Shown: positions 34,070 through 42,942, numbered from the stretch's first letter. The stretch is 64,000 bases of DNA from Leeuwenhoekiella marinoflava DSM 3653 (GCF_900129005.1 NZ_FQUN01000006.1:248001-312000), one strand, 5' to 3'. A program made the numbers and translations. Notes: generated from the letters alone by a model not told the origin.

Positions 34070-34657
34070 TTTTTTCATTTGCGCCGAACGGTCTCTCCGG
34101 AGCTTCATGCGTTGCTTAGCTTGTTCAAGCATTTGGGCTTTAGAAACCCAATTATCATTTACAATACGATCTGGGAAAAATTGAATGAGTTCGGTTACAA
34201 TTTCAATATCATGAGCATTGAACTTACTAATTTGATCATATGTAAAAATCCCTATAGTATTTAGTTTTTCTTCAGTGTAGGGACCAATACCTATTATTTT
34301 TTGCAGATCATCTGCATCTTCGCTATCTGCAAATCCTATTCTAGAAAAATCAAGTTCTCCTGTATTTGCTTCGGGAATATCATAAACTTTAGGTTCTGTG
34401 GAGCTTTTTTGATTTTTAGCAGCAATATCATCTGACTCATCAAAATTATTTTCATCAGAATCCAGTTCAACATCCGTAGATTTTGAGGATAATTTTTGAC
34501 GTAGAAGGCTTATTTTTTTTATGAATTTACTTTTTTGGTGATAGAATGCAAAAAAGTATCCTATAAGAAAAGATATAAGCATTAATACCGCTACTTCAAT
34601 AAAGATGAAGGGTATTGAGATATTATCGTTGGTCTGTGTATATAGAAAACTAAGCAT
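34064..34657 (-). CDS. Membrane protein with C-terminal helix-hairpin-helix domain
   Basis: This 197-residue protein has one N-terminal membrane helix ('FIFIEVAVLMLISFLIGYFFA'-like stretch), then a basic segment, an acidic low-complexity linker (about residues 60-110), and a helix-hairpin-helix domain 'DDLQKIIGIGPYTEEKLNTI' with 'GIFTYDQISKF'. HhH domains of this DUF4332-like type are found in several flavobacterial membrane proteins next to OmpA-like genes. It overlaps the upstream OmpA gene by one base. Function unknown; protein-protein or nucleic-acid contact is possible. Confidence 0.7.
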   Translation of the reverse strand: MLSFLYTQTNDNISIPFIFIEVAVLMLISFLIGYFFAFYHQKSKFIKKISLLRQKLSSKSTDVELDSDENNFDESDDIAAKNQKSSTEPKVYDIPEANTGELDFSRIGFADSEDADDLQKIIGIGPYTEEKLNTIGIFTYDQISKFNAHDIEIVTELIQFFPDRIVNDNWVSKAQMLEQAKQRMKLRRDRSAQMKKA

Positions 34658-35376
34658 TAATTAAATATCAATTCATATCTGTTATTCAACTTAATTTTAT
34701 CTTCCATATCTCTTGTATAGAGTGGATCGTCTTCACCTTTAGAATACGCAAAAACCTGATTTTCAGGTAAATTAAGGCTTTTTATTAGAAATAACCTAAT
34801 CTTTTCTGCCTGATCAAGAGCGAGTTCATAATTATCTCTATCATCTCCTATATGGTCAGTATATCCTATAATATCAATTCGGGCTTGTGGTTTTGCTTTT
34901 AATTTAAGTTTTACTTTAGCTAAAAATTCTACTGCATTCTGGTCTCTTACCAGTCTCGCCATTTTAAATACAGGTCTAAATGTTATATCAACATTGCGAG
35001 CAACTGACTCAGTTTTTACTTCAGCTTGTTTTAATTTTGCTAACCTGAGGCGTTCTTGATCTTCCTCCATAGCTAGTTTATTACGTTTTAGCCTTTTCTG
35101 TAACTCTTCTATAAACTTGTCATTCGTTCTGGAGTTGTTAATACTGCTATCTGAAAACTTATTTTTATCATTTATTTCAGAATCTCTGTTTGCAATAGAA
35201 TTATTTGATTGAGAAGATTCTAGAGAATCAATCATCAGTTTTTGAGTGTTAATCTCAACTGTTGTATGCTTAATAAAAAGACTATTTCTATTTATTGAAT
35301 TGCTAGAATTCAGAAAATATAGACCTACTACGCACCAACATACGAATACGGAAAAGGCTATTAAGAAATTTCTCAT
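34657..35376 (-). CDS. OmpA-family protein with N-terminal membrane anchor
   Basis: This is a 239-residue protein. Residues about 4-22 are a membrane anchor, residues 85-125 a Lys/Glu-rich coiled coil, and the C-terminal about 105 residues an OmpA domain ('ARIDIIGYTDHIGDDRDNYE', 'LALDQAEKIRLFLIKSLNL', 'NNRYELIF'). Asp and Arg of the peptidoglycan-binding pocket are partly changed: the usual N-x-x-L-S-x-x-R-A appears as 'NYELALDQAEKI', so the Arg that contacts diaminopimelate is Gln. It may bind peptidoglycan weakly. Followed by the HhH membrane protein in the same unit. Confidence 0.75.
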   Translation of the reverse strand: MRNFLIAFSVFVCWCVVGLYFLNSSNSINRNSLFIKHTTVEINTQKLMIDSLESSQSNNSIANRDSEINDKNKFSDSSINNSRTNDKFIEELQKRLKRNKLAMEEDQERLRLAKLKQAEVKTESVARNVDITFRPVFKMARLVRDQNAVEFLAKVKLKLKAKPQARIDIIGYTDHIGDDRDNYELALDQAEKIRLFLIKSLNLPENQVFAYSKGEDDPLYTRDMEDKIKLNNRYELIFN

Positions 35377-35491
35377 TATTTCTGAATTTACTCAAAAATA
35401 ACACATTGTGATAAAATGATCATCAGTTGGTTAAATCTATTCGATATAATGAAGGTTAATCGTATTTTTTTTTTAAATTCGTCTCAGATTT

Positions 35492-35548
35492 ATGAAAAGA
35501 ACAGCATTACATCATCATCATTTTTATTCACGCACTCAAGCGAGGTAA
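35492..35548 (+). CDS. Histidine operon leader peptide
   Basis: This 18-codon ORF reads MKRTALHHHHFYSRTQAR and stops at 35546-35548. The four consecutive His codons (CAT at 35510-35521) and its position 105 bases before hisG identify a leader peptide that senses charged tRNA-His. The codons for Thr-Gln-Ala (ACTCAAGCG, 35534-35542) are complementary to 35591-35599, the proximal arm region of the terminator, so the peptide gene also contains the antiterminator strand. The peptide itself need not have another function. Confidence 0.9.
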   Translation: MKRTALHHHHFYSRTQAR

Positions 35549-35617
35549 AGATGTTGTATTTGTAATTCACGTATAAAAATAACAATAACCCGTTTGAGTC
35601 ATTCAAACGGGTTTTCT
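35534..35617 (+). promoter_or_regulatory. Transcription attenuator of the his operon (antiterminator and terminator)
   Basis: The terminator is AACCCGTTTGA (35587-35597) paired with TCAAACGGGTT (35603-35613), an 11-base perfect stem followed by TTCTGTTT. The alternative is ACTCAAGCG (35534-35542) with CGTTTGAGT (35591-35599), nine contiguous pairs with one G-U. A ribosome stalled on the His codons would cover bases up to about 35533 and leave the antiterminator free; a ribosome moving to the stop would mask it and let the terminator form. The geometry fits classical His attenuation. Confidence 0.85.
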
Positions 35618-35652
35618 GTTTAGGATGGCTCAAGCTAACAAACCAAACTAAA

Positions 35653-36513
35653 ATGATTAAAAAAATTAGAATTGCTATTCAAAAGTCGGGAAGACTCAAT
35701 GAAGACTCCCTGCAAATTTTAAAAGATTGTGGTGTTTCTATAGATAACGGTCGCGATCAACTCAAGGCTAACGCTGCAAACTTTCCGCTTGAAGTGTTTT
35801 ATTTGCGCAATGGTGATATTCCACAATATTTGAGAGACGGTGTTGTAGATATTGCTATTCTTGGCGAGAATGTTTTAATTGAAAAAGGTGACGATATTGC
35901 CATTGCACAAAAGCTTGGCTTTTCAAAATGTCGTGTTTCGCTTGCGTTACCTAAAGGAACCAAATATGATTCTGTAAAGGACTTTGAAGGTAAAAAGATT
36001 GCAACGTCTTACCCTAATACTGTATTAGGTTATCTTTCTCAATTTGGTGTAAAAGCTGATTTACACATTATAAATGGTTCTGTTGAAATTGCACCAAACA
36101 TTGGTCTTGCAGATGCTATTTGTGATATTGTTTCCAGCGGAAGCACGCTGTTTAAAAACGGACTCAAAGAGGTTGAAGTAATGCTTAAATCTGAAGCCGT
36201 ACTTGCTGTTTCTTCTAAAATAGATGCTGAACGTCAAGAGATCTTAGATAAGCTCCTTTTTAGAATTCAATCTGTTTTAAAAGGTCGCGATTATAAGTAT
36301 GTATTGCTTAATGCACCAAATGAACGTTTAGATGAAATTATTAAAATGCTTCCGGGGATGAAAAGTCCTACGGTTTTACCACTTGCTGAGGAAGGTTGGA
36401 GTAGTGTACACTCGGTAATTGATAAAAATGAATTTTGGGAGGTTATAGATAAATTGAAAGATTCTGGAGCTCAGGGAATTCTGGTTAGTGATATCGAAAA
36501 AATGGTCTTGTAA
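35653..36513 (+). CDS. hisG: ATP phosphoribosyltransferase (long form)
   Basis: This 286-residue enzyme performs the first step of histidine synthesis. 'IRIAIQKSGRLNEDSL', 'YLRDGVVDIAILGENVL', 'IATSYPNTVLGYL' and 'IAPNIGLADAICDIVSSGST' form the catalytic domains with the PRPP loop at the last motif. The C-terminal about 75 residues ('GMKSPTVLPL...WSSVHSVIDKNEFWEVI') are the PII-like regulatory domain that binds histidine, so no HisZ is needed. First gene of the operon, controlled by the attenuator. Confidence 0.95.
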   Translation: MIKKIRIAIQKSGRLNEDSLQILKDCGVSIDNGRDQLKANAANFPLEVFYLRNGDIPQYLRDGVVDIAILGENVLIEKGDDIAIAQKLGFSKCRVSLALPKGTKYDSVKDFEGKKIATSYPNTVLGYLSQFGVKADLHIINGSVEIAPNIGLADAICDIVSSGSTLFKNGLKEVEVMLKSEAVLAVSSKIDAERQEILDKLLFRIQSVLKGRDYKYVLLNAPNERLDEIIKMLPGMKSPTVLPLAEEGWSSVHSVIDKNEFWEVIDKLKDSGAQGILVSDIEKMVL

Positions 36514-36533
36514 TTTCGCTAAAGCTAAAAGCT

Positions 36534-37823
36534 ATGAATAAAATAGAAAATCCAGACCGTTCTACTTGGGCTGACATTCTTAAACGCCCAACACAGACTT
36601 ACGATCAGATTGAAAGTACTGTTCTTGAAATCTTTGATAATATTAAATCTTATGGTGATTCTGCTGTCAAACAGTATACAGAGAAGTTTGATGGGGTTCT
36701 AATTAATAGTCTCGAAGTACAGCAAGAAGAAATAAATTTTGCTGTAAAAGAACTTTCACTAGAATTAAAGGAAGCGATTGAGCTTGCAAAAAAAAATATA
36801 GAAGTATTTCATAAAGCTCAAAAAACAGAACCAGTGCGTGTTGAGACTGCTCCTGGTGTAAAATGCTGGCAAGAGAAACGACCTATTCAAAAAGTGGGTC
36901 TTTATATTCCCGGTGGTACAGCTCCGCTTTTTTCGACAATTTTAATGCTTGCAACCCCAGCTAAAATTGCAGGATGCAAAGAAGTTGTTTTGTGCACTCC
37001 GCCAGATAAACAAGGAAATATCAATCCGGCGATTTTGTTTACTGCTCAACTTTGTGGTATAGATAAAATTTACAAAGTAGGAGGTATTCAGGCCATTGGC
37101 GCAATGACTTTCGGTACTGAAAGTATTTCTAAAGTTTATAAGATTTTTGGTCCCGGTAATCAGTTTGTAACAGTTGCTAAGCAAATGGCTACAAAATACA
37201 ATGTGAGTATAGATATGCCGGCTGGACCTTCAGAATTATTGGTTGTTGCAGATGATACTGCAGATGCTTCTTTTGTTGCTTCAGACTTATTGAGTCAGGC
37301 AGAGCACGGCGTGGACAGTCAGGTGATTTTAGTTTCGACCTCAAAAGGACTTATTGTTTCTGTTGAAGATGAAATCAATACCCAATTGGTTCAACTTCCG
37401 CGTAAATCTATTGCAGAGAAAGCTATAGCAAACAGCAAGCTTATTTATGTTGAAAACCATAAAACAGCACTTGAATTGATAGATGAATACGGCCCGGAAC
37501 ACTTTATCGTTGCTACAAATGACAATGCATTTTACGTAGATAATATCGCTAATGCCGGTTCGGTTTTTATTGGAAATTACACACCGGAAAGTGCCGGTGA
37601 TTATGCCTCAGGTACCAATCACACGTTACCAACAAATGGGTATGCAAAACAATACAGCGGTGTAAATCTGGATAGTTTTATGAAGAGTATGACCTTTCAG
37701 GAGTTATCTCAAGAAGGTATAAAGAATATAGGAAACGCTATCGAGTTAATGGCTGAAGCAGAAGGCTTACAGGCACACAAAAATGCGATTACTTTGCGTT
37801 TAAACAAATTGGCTAAAGAATAA
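36534..37823 (+). CDS. hisD: Histidinol dehydrogenase
   Basis: This 429-residue zinc enzyme oxidises L-histidinol to L-histidine in two steps. Motifs: 'VGLYIPGGTAPLFSTILMLA', 'KVGGIQAIGAMTFGTESI', 'IFGPGNQFVTVAKQ', 'DMPAGPSELLVVADDTADAS', 'SQAEHGVDSQVILV' with zinc-binding Gln and His, and 'EHFIVATND'. Length standard. It follows hisG after 20 bases and precedes hisC by two bases. Confidence 0.95.
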   Translation: MNKIENPDRSTWADILKRPTQTYDQIESTVLEIFDNIKSYGDSAVKQYTEKFDGVLINSLEVQQEEINFAVKELSLELKEAIELAKKNIEVFHKAQKTEPVRVETAPGVKCWQEKRPIQKVGLYIPGGTAPLFSTILMLATPAKIAGCKEVVLCTPPDKQGNINPAILFTAQLCGIDKIYKVGGIQAIGAMTFGTESISKVYKIFGPGNQFVTVAKQMATKYNVSIDMPAGPSELLVVADDTADASFVASDLLSQAEHGVDSQVILVSTSKGLIVSVEDEINTQLVQLPRKSIAEKAIANSKLIYVENHKTALELIDEYGPEHFIVATNDNAFYVDNIANAGSVFIGNYTPESAGDYASGTNHTLPTNGYAKQYSGVNLDSFMKSMTFQELSQEGIKNIGNAIELMAEAEGLQAHKNAITLRLNKLAKE

Positions 37824-37825
37824 TT

Positions 37826-38878
37826 ATGAGCACTTCAACATTCAATTTAGACAGGCTGGTGCGTGAAAATGTTTCAAAACTAAAGCCGTATTCTTCAGCA
37901 CGTGATGAGTTTAAAGATTTTAATGAGGATATGGTTTTTCTGGATGCCAATGAGAATCCGTATAATAACGGAGTGAACAGGTACCCCGATCCGCAGCAGA
38001 TTACTTTAAAGCAGCATTTATCATCTGTTAAGCGTGTTCCGACAGATCAGATTCTATTAGGAAATGGTAGCGATGAAGTTCTTGATTTATTATTTAGAGC
38101 TTTCTGCGAGCCTAAAAAAGACAACGTTATTACTTTACCGCCAACGTATGGTATGTATAGTGTGCTGGCAGCTACAAATGATATTGCCAATAGGGAAGTA
38201 TTGCTTACGGAAGACTTTCAACCTGATGTAGCGCAAATTTTAGAGCAGGTAGATCACCAGACTAAAATGCTCTTTTTATGTTCTCCTAATAATCCTACTG
38301 CAAATAGTTTTGAAGCGGAAACGATAACTGAATTATTGGAATCATTCAAAGGAATAGTCGTAATTGATGAAGCTTATGTAGATTTTATGGAAGGCGAAAG
38401 TTGGTCTACAAAACTTCAGGAATATCCCAATCTGGTTATTATTCAAACCCTTTCAAAAGCCTATGGTTTAGCGGGAATCAGATTAGGAATTTGTTATGCT
38501 TCCGCAGCAATTATAGCGGTGCTTAACAAAATTAAACCGCCATATAATGTAAACGAACTCACTCAGAAAAAAGCTTTAGAACGCATTTTGGATTTTGAAT
38601 CGGTTGCAACGGAGATTAACTCAATTTTAAAGGAAAGAGACATCTTATCTAAAGTATTACTTGAGGTGAGTTTTGTTGAAAAAATATTCCCTAGTGAGGC
38701 TAATTTTATTTTAGCTCGTGTAGATGATGCTGATAAAAGATATAATGAATTAATCAAAAAAGGAATTGTGGTGCGCAATAGAAGTACGCAGGCGCTTTGT
38801 GAAAATACATTGCGTTTTACAGTGGGGACTTCGACTGAAAACAAGAAATTAATTGCTGCATTAAAAGAACTAGTTTAA
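37826..38878 (+). CDS. hisC: Histidinol-phosphate aminotransferase
   Basis: This is a 350-residue PLP enzyme of fold type I. It has 'FLDANENPYNNGVNRYPDPQ' (substrate loop), 'ILLGNGSDEVLDLLFRAFC', 'LCSPNNPTANSF' (Asn contacting PLP), 'VVIDEAYVDFM' (Asp/Tyr) and the PLP lysine in 'TLSKAYGLAGIRLG'. It transaminates imidazole acetol phosphate with glutamate. It sits between hisD and hisB without gaps to speak of. Confidence 0.95.
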   Translation: MSTSTFNLDRLVRENVSKLKPYSSARDEFKDFNEDMVFLDANENPYNNGVNRYPDPQQITLKQHLSSVKRVPTDQILLGNGSDEVLDLLFRAFCEPKKDNVITLPPTYGMYSVLAATNDIANREVLLTEDFQPDVAQILEQVDHQTKMLFLCSPNNPTANSFEAETITELLESFKGIVVIDEAYVDFMEGESWSTKLQEYPNLVIIQTLSKAYGLAGIRLGICYASAAIIAVLNKIKPPYNVNELTQKKALERILDFESVATEINSILKERDILSKVLLEVSFVEKIFPSEANFILARVDDADKRYNELIKKGIVVRNRSTQALCENTLRFTVGTSTENKKLIAALKELV

Positions 38879-38884
38879 AAAATT

Positions 38885-40042
38885 ATGACCACCGAAACTA
38901 CCACCAAAAAACAAAAAGTGCTGTTTATAGATCGTGACGGGACGATTATAAAAGAACCACTCGGTTATCAGGTTGATGCCTTTGATAAAGTGACTTTTTA
39001 TCCCAAGGTTTTTAGCTACTTGAGCAAAATTGCAAATGAGCTCGATTATAAACTCGTGATGATAACCAATCAAGATGGTTTAGGGACTGATATTTTTCCT
39101 GAAGACACCTTCTGGCCGGTACATAATTTCATTTTAAAATCCTTTGCAAATGAAGGTGTGATTTTTGACAAGGTTTTTATAGACAAGACCTTCCCGGAAG
39201 AAAATGCCAATACGCGTAAACCGGGAACCGGTATGCTTACCGAATTTTTCTCTGAAGAGTATGATCTGGAAAACAGCTTTGTTTTTGGAGATCGTCTTAC
39301 AGATATTGAACTGGCAAAAAATCTGGGAGCAAAGGGTATTTTTATAAATGATCATACTGATTTAGGTTCTGAAGAGATTACTATTAAACGTGAAGAATTA
39401 GAGAAATTCATTGCTCTTGAAACTAACGATTGGCAGGAGATTTATGAGTTTTTAAAGTTGGAAGAACGCACCGCATCCATCTCAAGAAAAACAAATGAAA
39501 CTGATATTGAAATCGAACTCAATCTGGACGGGACCGGAAAAAGTGATATCAAAACAGGTTTGGCCTTTTTTGATCATATGTTAGATCAGCTGGCACGTCA
39601 CGGCTCAATGGATTTAAAAATTCATGTAAATGGCGATTTGGAAGTTGATGAACATCACACCATAGAAGATACAGCGATTGCTCTAGGTGAAGTGTTTGCC
39701 AAAGCTTTAGGGAACAAACTTGGTATAGAGCGCTACGGTTTTTGTTTGCCTATGGACGACTGTTTGGCGCAGGTAGCAATTGATTTTGGAGGCCGAAACT
39801 GGTTGGTTTGGGAAGCAGATTTTAATAGAGAAAAAATAGGAGAGATGCCTACCGAAATGTTTTATCATTTCTTTAAATCCTTTACCGATGGGGCAAGAGC
39901 GAATCTGAATGTAAAAGCCGAAGGAACTAACGAACATCATAAAATAGAAGCGATTTTCAAGGCCTTTGCAAAAGCAATAAAAGTAGCTGTAAAACGTGAT
40001 CCTGATAAAATGGTATTGCCTAGTACAAAGGGAATGCTTTAA
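38885..40042 (+). CDS. hisB: Bifunctional histidinol-phosphatase / imidazoleglycerol-phosphate dehydratase
   Basis: This is a 385-residue fusion. The first about 170 residues are a HAD phosphatase with nucleophile Asp in 'FIDRDGTI', '[11 protein letters not shown]' and '[20 protein letters not shown]'. The rest is IGP dehydratase with '[15 protein letters not shown]', '[13 protein letters not shown]' and '[16 protein letters not shown]' carrying the manganese-binding His residues, repeated near the end in '[16 protein letters not shown]'. The two domains catalyse steps 8 and 6 of histidine synthesis. A 59-base spacer with a small hairpin (40069-40090) leads to hisH. Confidence 0.95.
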   Translation: MTTETTTKKQKVLFIDRDGTIIKEPLGYQVDAFDKVTFYPKVFSYLSKIANELDYKLVMITNQDGLGTDIFPEDTFWPVHNFILKSFANEGVIFDKVFIDKTFPEENANTRKPGTGMLTEFFSEEYDLENSFVFGDRLTDIELAKNLGAKGIFINDHTDLGSEEITIKREELEKFIALETNDWQEIYEFLKLEERTASISRKTNETDIEIELNLDGTGKSDIKTGLAFFDHMLDQLARHGSMDLKIHVNGDLEVDEHHTIEDTAIALGEVFAKALGNKLGIERYGFCLPMDDCLAQVAIDFGGRNWLVWEADFNREKIGEMPTEMFYHFFKSFTDGARANLNVKAEGTNEHHKIEAIFKAFAKAIKVAVKRDPDKMVLPSTKGML

Positions 40043-40068
40043 GGTCCCCCTAGGAACTGTTAATTACA

Positions 40069-40090
40069 ACTTTGCTTAGGCAAAGTTTGA
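40069..40090. repeat. Intercistronic hairpin between hisB and hisH
   Basis: AACTTTGC-TTAG-GCAAAGTT forms an eight-base stem with a four-base loop and no T run, so it is more likely an mRNA stability or repeat element than a terminator. Confidence 0.55.
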
Positions 40091-40101
40091 GAGTTTAATT
40101 T

Positions 40102-40740
40102 ATGATTGAAACAAAAAATACACAGAAAGAATCACAGTCAACTCCCCCTTCGGGGGCTGGGGGGCTCGTAATTATAAACTACGGCGCCGGAAACATACAA
40201 AGCATCAAATTCGCGTTTCAACGTCTGGGAATTGATGCAGTGCTTTCTGACGATGCTGAAAAAATAAAAGCTGCAGATAAGGTTATTTTCCCTGGTGTGG
40301 GTGAGGCGAGTAGTGCTATGGCAAAATTAAGAGTTACGGGTTTAGATAAGATTATCCCGAACTTAAAACAGCCAGTTTTAGGTATTTGTCTGGGGATGCA
40401 ATTGATGTGTAAACATTCTACCGAAGGAGACACCACCGGACTTGGGATTTTTGATGTAGATGTGGTGAAGTTTTCAAAAGAGGTAAAAGTTCCGCAAATA
40501 GGCTGGAATGAAATTACAGACTTACAAAGTGAATTATTTACTGACATTCCTGAAAACTCACATATGTATTTGGTGCACAGTTTTTATGCACCGAAATGCA
40601 CCGAAATGATTGCAACGACAAATTACGAACTAGACTATGCCTCGGCTTTGCAGAAGGATAATTTTTACGGTGTGCAATTTCACCCGGAAAAGTCAGGTGT
40701 TGTAGGTGAACAAATACTTAAAAACTTTTTAGACTTGTAA
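40102..40740 (+). CDS. hisH: Imidazole glycerol phosphate synthase glutaminase subunit, with N-terminal repeat-derived extension
   Basis: This 212-residue class I amidotransferase has the catalytic Cys in 'GICLGMQLM', His-Glu in 'QFHPEKSG' and the start of the fold at 'VIINYGAGNIQSI'. Normal HisH begins almost at that motif. Here about 21 extra residues (MIETKNTQKESQSTPPSGAGG) precede it, partly encoded by a GC-rich palindromic element (40142-40166) of C and G runs. The element keeps frame, so the enzyme can be made with a tail. HisH supplies ammonia to HisF. Confidence 0.92.
   Translation: MIETKNTQKESQSTPPSGAGGLVIINYGAGNIQSIKFAFQRLGIDAVLSDDAEKIKAADKVIFPGVGEASSAMAKLRVTGLDKIIPNLKQPVLGICLGMQLMCKHSTEGDTTGLGIFDVDVVKFSKEVKVPQIGWNEITDLQSELFTDIPENSHMYLVHSFYAPKCTEMIATTNYELDYASALQKDNFYGVQFHPEKSGVVGEQILKNFLDL
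40142..40166. repeat. GC-rich palindromic element inside hisH
   Basis: CCCCCTTCGGGGG forms a stem with a small loop and is followed by GCTGGGGGG, in an otherwise AT-rich gene. The C run can also pair with the second G run. It resembles dispersed C/G-run repeats often seen between flavobacterial genes, but no second copy was found in this window. Confidence 0.6.
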
Positions 40741-40787
40741 TTGATTATTTGGTATTTCTTATTTAGCATTAAACCCTTAGTAATCAA

Positions 40788-41056
40788 ATGGAAAGAGGTT
40801 CAGGTTTAATTATAGATAATAAAGCAGAGGGATTTGACTGTGATGGAAACAGAGAATTTATAAATTTCTTAAGCTATTCTAAAGGAGGTGCAAGAGAATT
40901 GAAGTCTCAACTTTATAGATGTTTTGATAAAGAATTGATAACAAAAGATCAGTTTGAAGAGTACTCTTTAAAATGTCAAGAATTGCAAAATAAATTGGAG
41001 GTTTTATGAATTATTTGAAGAACTCGGAATTCAAAGAGTCGAATTTTAAACGCTAG
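40788..41056 (+). pseudogene. Truncated, frameshifted four-helix-bundle (S23) family gene within the his operon
   Basis: The first 73 codons (40788-41009) read 'MERGSGLIIDNKAEGFDCDG', then 'NREFINFLSYSKGGARELKS', the central and C-terminal helices of the S23 / 23S rRNA intervening-sequence protein family. The open frame stops with a chance TGA, while a +1 frame continues 'GGFMNYLKNSEFKESNFKR' to TAG at 41054-41056, the family's normal end. Loss of one A in 'AATAAATTGGAGG' explains the shift. The first about 45 residues (first helix) are missing upstream. It stands between hisH and hisA. Confidence 0.75.
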
Positions 41057-41106
41057 AGTAGTTTTTTAAATAACTAACAATGAATGATGAATCATAACTT
41101 ATTAAA

Positions 41107-41874
41107 ATGCGAATAATACCCGCTATAGATATCATTGACGGAAAGTGTGTGCGTCTTTCTAAAGGTGATTATGACACAAAAAAGATTTATAATGAGAGCC
41201 CGTTAGAGGTTGCTAAAGAATTTGAAGCACACGGAATCGAATTTTTACACCTTGTTGATCTGGACGGCGCTAAGAGCAAGCATATTGTGAACCATAAGGT
41301 TTTGGAACAAATCGCTTCACAAACCCGTTTGAAAATAGATTTTGGAGGCGGACTCAAAACAGATGATGATCTGCGTATCGCTTTTGAAAGTGGCGCCAAA
41401 CAGATAACCGGAGGAAGCATTGCGGTAAAAGATAGAGATACTTTTAAAAATTGGTTGACCAAATTTGGAGCAGATAAAATTATTCTGGGAGCTGATGCTA
41501 AAGATGAGAAAGTAGCCGTTAGCGGCTGGTTAGAAGAATCTAAAGAAGAATTGATTCCGTTTATACAGGAGTATCAAAAAGATGGCGTTTCCTATGTTAT
41601 TTGCACAGATATCAGCAAAGACGGAATGCTAGAAGGTCCTTCGTTTGATTTATATACCAAAATATTGGAAGAATGTCAGGTTGAGCACAATCGTGATAGC
41701 GTCAGTTTGAGCGCAGTCGAGAACCTAAAGCTAATAGCTTCCGGTGGAATTTCACATTTCGACGAGTTGCCAAAACTAGCAGAATTAGGTTGCGAAGGAA
41801 CGATTATCGGTAAAGCGATTTATGAAGGAAGAATCTCAATGAAACAGTTGGAAGGATTTATATTGAAACATTGA
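41107..41874 (+). CDS. hisA: Phosphoribosylformimino-5-aminoimidazole carboxamide ribotide isomerase
   Basis: This 255-residue TIM barrel has two phosphate-binding half-barrels: '[20 protein letters not shown]' with the first catalytic Asp (D8), '[10 protein letters not shown]', '[16 protein letters not shown]', '[14 protein letters not shown]' with the second Asp, and '[12 protein letters not shown]' near the end. About ten extra residues (roughly '[20 protein letters not shown]') extend the loop before the last strands, somewhat unlike other HisA proteins. The next small gene's TTG overlaps the TGA stop. Confidence 0.94.
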   Translation: MRIIPAIDIIDGKCVRLSKGDYDTKKIYNESPLEVAKEFEAHGIEFLHLVDLDGAKSKHIVNHKVLEQIASQTRLKIDFGGGLKTDDDLRIAFESGAKQITGGSIAVKDRDTFKNWLTKFGADKIILGADAKDEKVAVSGWLEESKEELIPFIQEYQKDGVSYVICTDISKDGMLEGPSFDLYTKILEECQVEHNRDSVSLSAVENLKLIASGGISHFDELPKLAELGCEGTIIGKAIYEGRISMKQLEGFILKH

Positions 41875-42143
41875 AAAACCGCATTAGCATATTAGGTGTT
41901 TATGTATCGATATATTATTTCGTAGTTATCCTATTTACTATCTGGTTTAGTGCATTCAGTAATGATCCTTGGGGATTTGGAATTTTCGGAATCCTAGGTT
42001 TGCTAATCCTAGGATTACCATTGGTATTCATAGAAGCATTCCTAATGTTTTTAGATCATAAAAAGCTTAAAAATAGTATCGCAGCTTTACTATGTATAGT
42101 ATTTTCTTATTTCATTTTTATTGAAATGGGACTTTTAAATTAA
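41871..42143 (+). CDS. Small three-helix membrane protein inside the his operon
   Basis: This 90-residue protein starts at a TTG that overlaps the hisA stop (ATTGA at 41870-41874). Three hydrophobic segments ('[18 protein letters not shown]' region, '[20 protein letters not shown]', '[17 protein letters not shown]') predict an inner membrane protein. No family recognised. It has no obvious part in histidine synthesis and looks like an insertion that has become translationally coupled to hisA. Confidence 0.6.
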   Translation: MKNRISILGVYVSIYYFVVILFTIWFSAFSNDPWGFGIFGILGLLILGLPLVFIEAFLMFLDHKKLKNSIAALLCIVFSYFIFIEMGLLN

Positions 42144-42144
42144 G

Positions 42145-42164
42145 TTTTCCGCCTTCGCGGAAAA
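42145..42164. repeat. Mini-palindrome between the membrane protein gene and hisF
   Basis: TTTTCCGC - CTTC - GCGGAAAA is a perfect eight-base stem with a tetraloop, located 17 bases before the hisF start. No T run follows. Confidence 0.7.
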
Positions 42165-42181
42165 GAAAAAATAGATTTATA

Positions 42182-42937
42182 ATGCTTACAAAACGTATAA
42201 TACCTTGTTTGGATATAAAAAAAGGTCGTACCGTTAAAGGGGTTAATTTTGTTGCTTTACGTGATGCCGGTGATCCGGTCGAGTTGGCAGCGAAGTACGC
42301 TGAAACCGGTGCAGACGAACTTGTTTTTCTTGATATTTCGGCAACTGAGGAGCGTCGTAAAACCTTAGCTGATTTGGTTTTGCGCGTTGCAGAAAAAATA
42401 AATATTCCGTTTACGGTAGGTGGCGGGATTTCTTCTGTTGAAGATGTAGATATTTTGCTTCATAATGGTGCTGATAAAGTTTCGATTAACTCTTCCGCAG
42501 TGAAGAATCCGCAATTGATTAATGATCTGGCTGCAAAATTTGGCTCACAATGTGTTGTTGTTGCGATAGATGCTAAACAAATCAAAGGTAAATGGACCGT
42601 GCATCTGGTAGGTGGTAAAGTGCCTACAGAATTGGATTTGTTTGAATGGGCTCAGGAAGTGGAGCAACGTGGCGCAGGAGAAATCTTGTTTACGTCAATG
42701 GATCACGACGGTACAAAAAATGGTTTTGCAGATGAAGCGTTGGCAAAATTGAGTACCTTATTAAATATTCCCATTATTGCTTCAGGAGGAGCGGGGACGA
42801 TGCAGCATTTTACAGATACGTTTATCAACGGAAAGGCTGATGCAGCTTTGGCGGCAAGTGTATTTCATTTTCACGAAATTGATATCTCAGAGTTGAAACA
42901 TGTATTAAAAAGTAAAAATATTCCGGTACGGATTTAA
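42182..42937 (+). CDS. hisF: Imidazole glycerol phosphate synthase cyclase subunit
   Basis: This 251-residue TIM barrel partner of HisH has the catalytic Asp residues in '[18 protein letters not shown]' (D11) and '[12 protein letters not shown]' (D130), plus '[13 protein letters not shown]' and '[13 protein letters not shown]' as phosphate-binding loops. It uses ammonia from HisH to make IGP and AICAR. Length is standard. The spacer to the next gene carries another mini-palindrome. Confidence 0.95.
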   Translation: MLTKRIIPCLDIKKGRTVKGVNFVALRDAGDPVELAAKYAETGADELVFLDISATEERRKTLADLVLRVAEKINIPFTVGGGISSVEDVDILLHNGADKVSINSSAVKNPQLINDLAAKFGSQCVVVAIDAKQIKGKWTVHLVGGKVPTELDLFEWAQEVEQRGAGEILFTSMDHDGTKNGFADEALAKLSTLLNIPIIASGGAGTMQHFTDTFINGKADAALAASVFHFHEIDISELKHVLKSKNIPVRI

Positions 42938-42942
42938 ATAGA

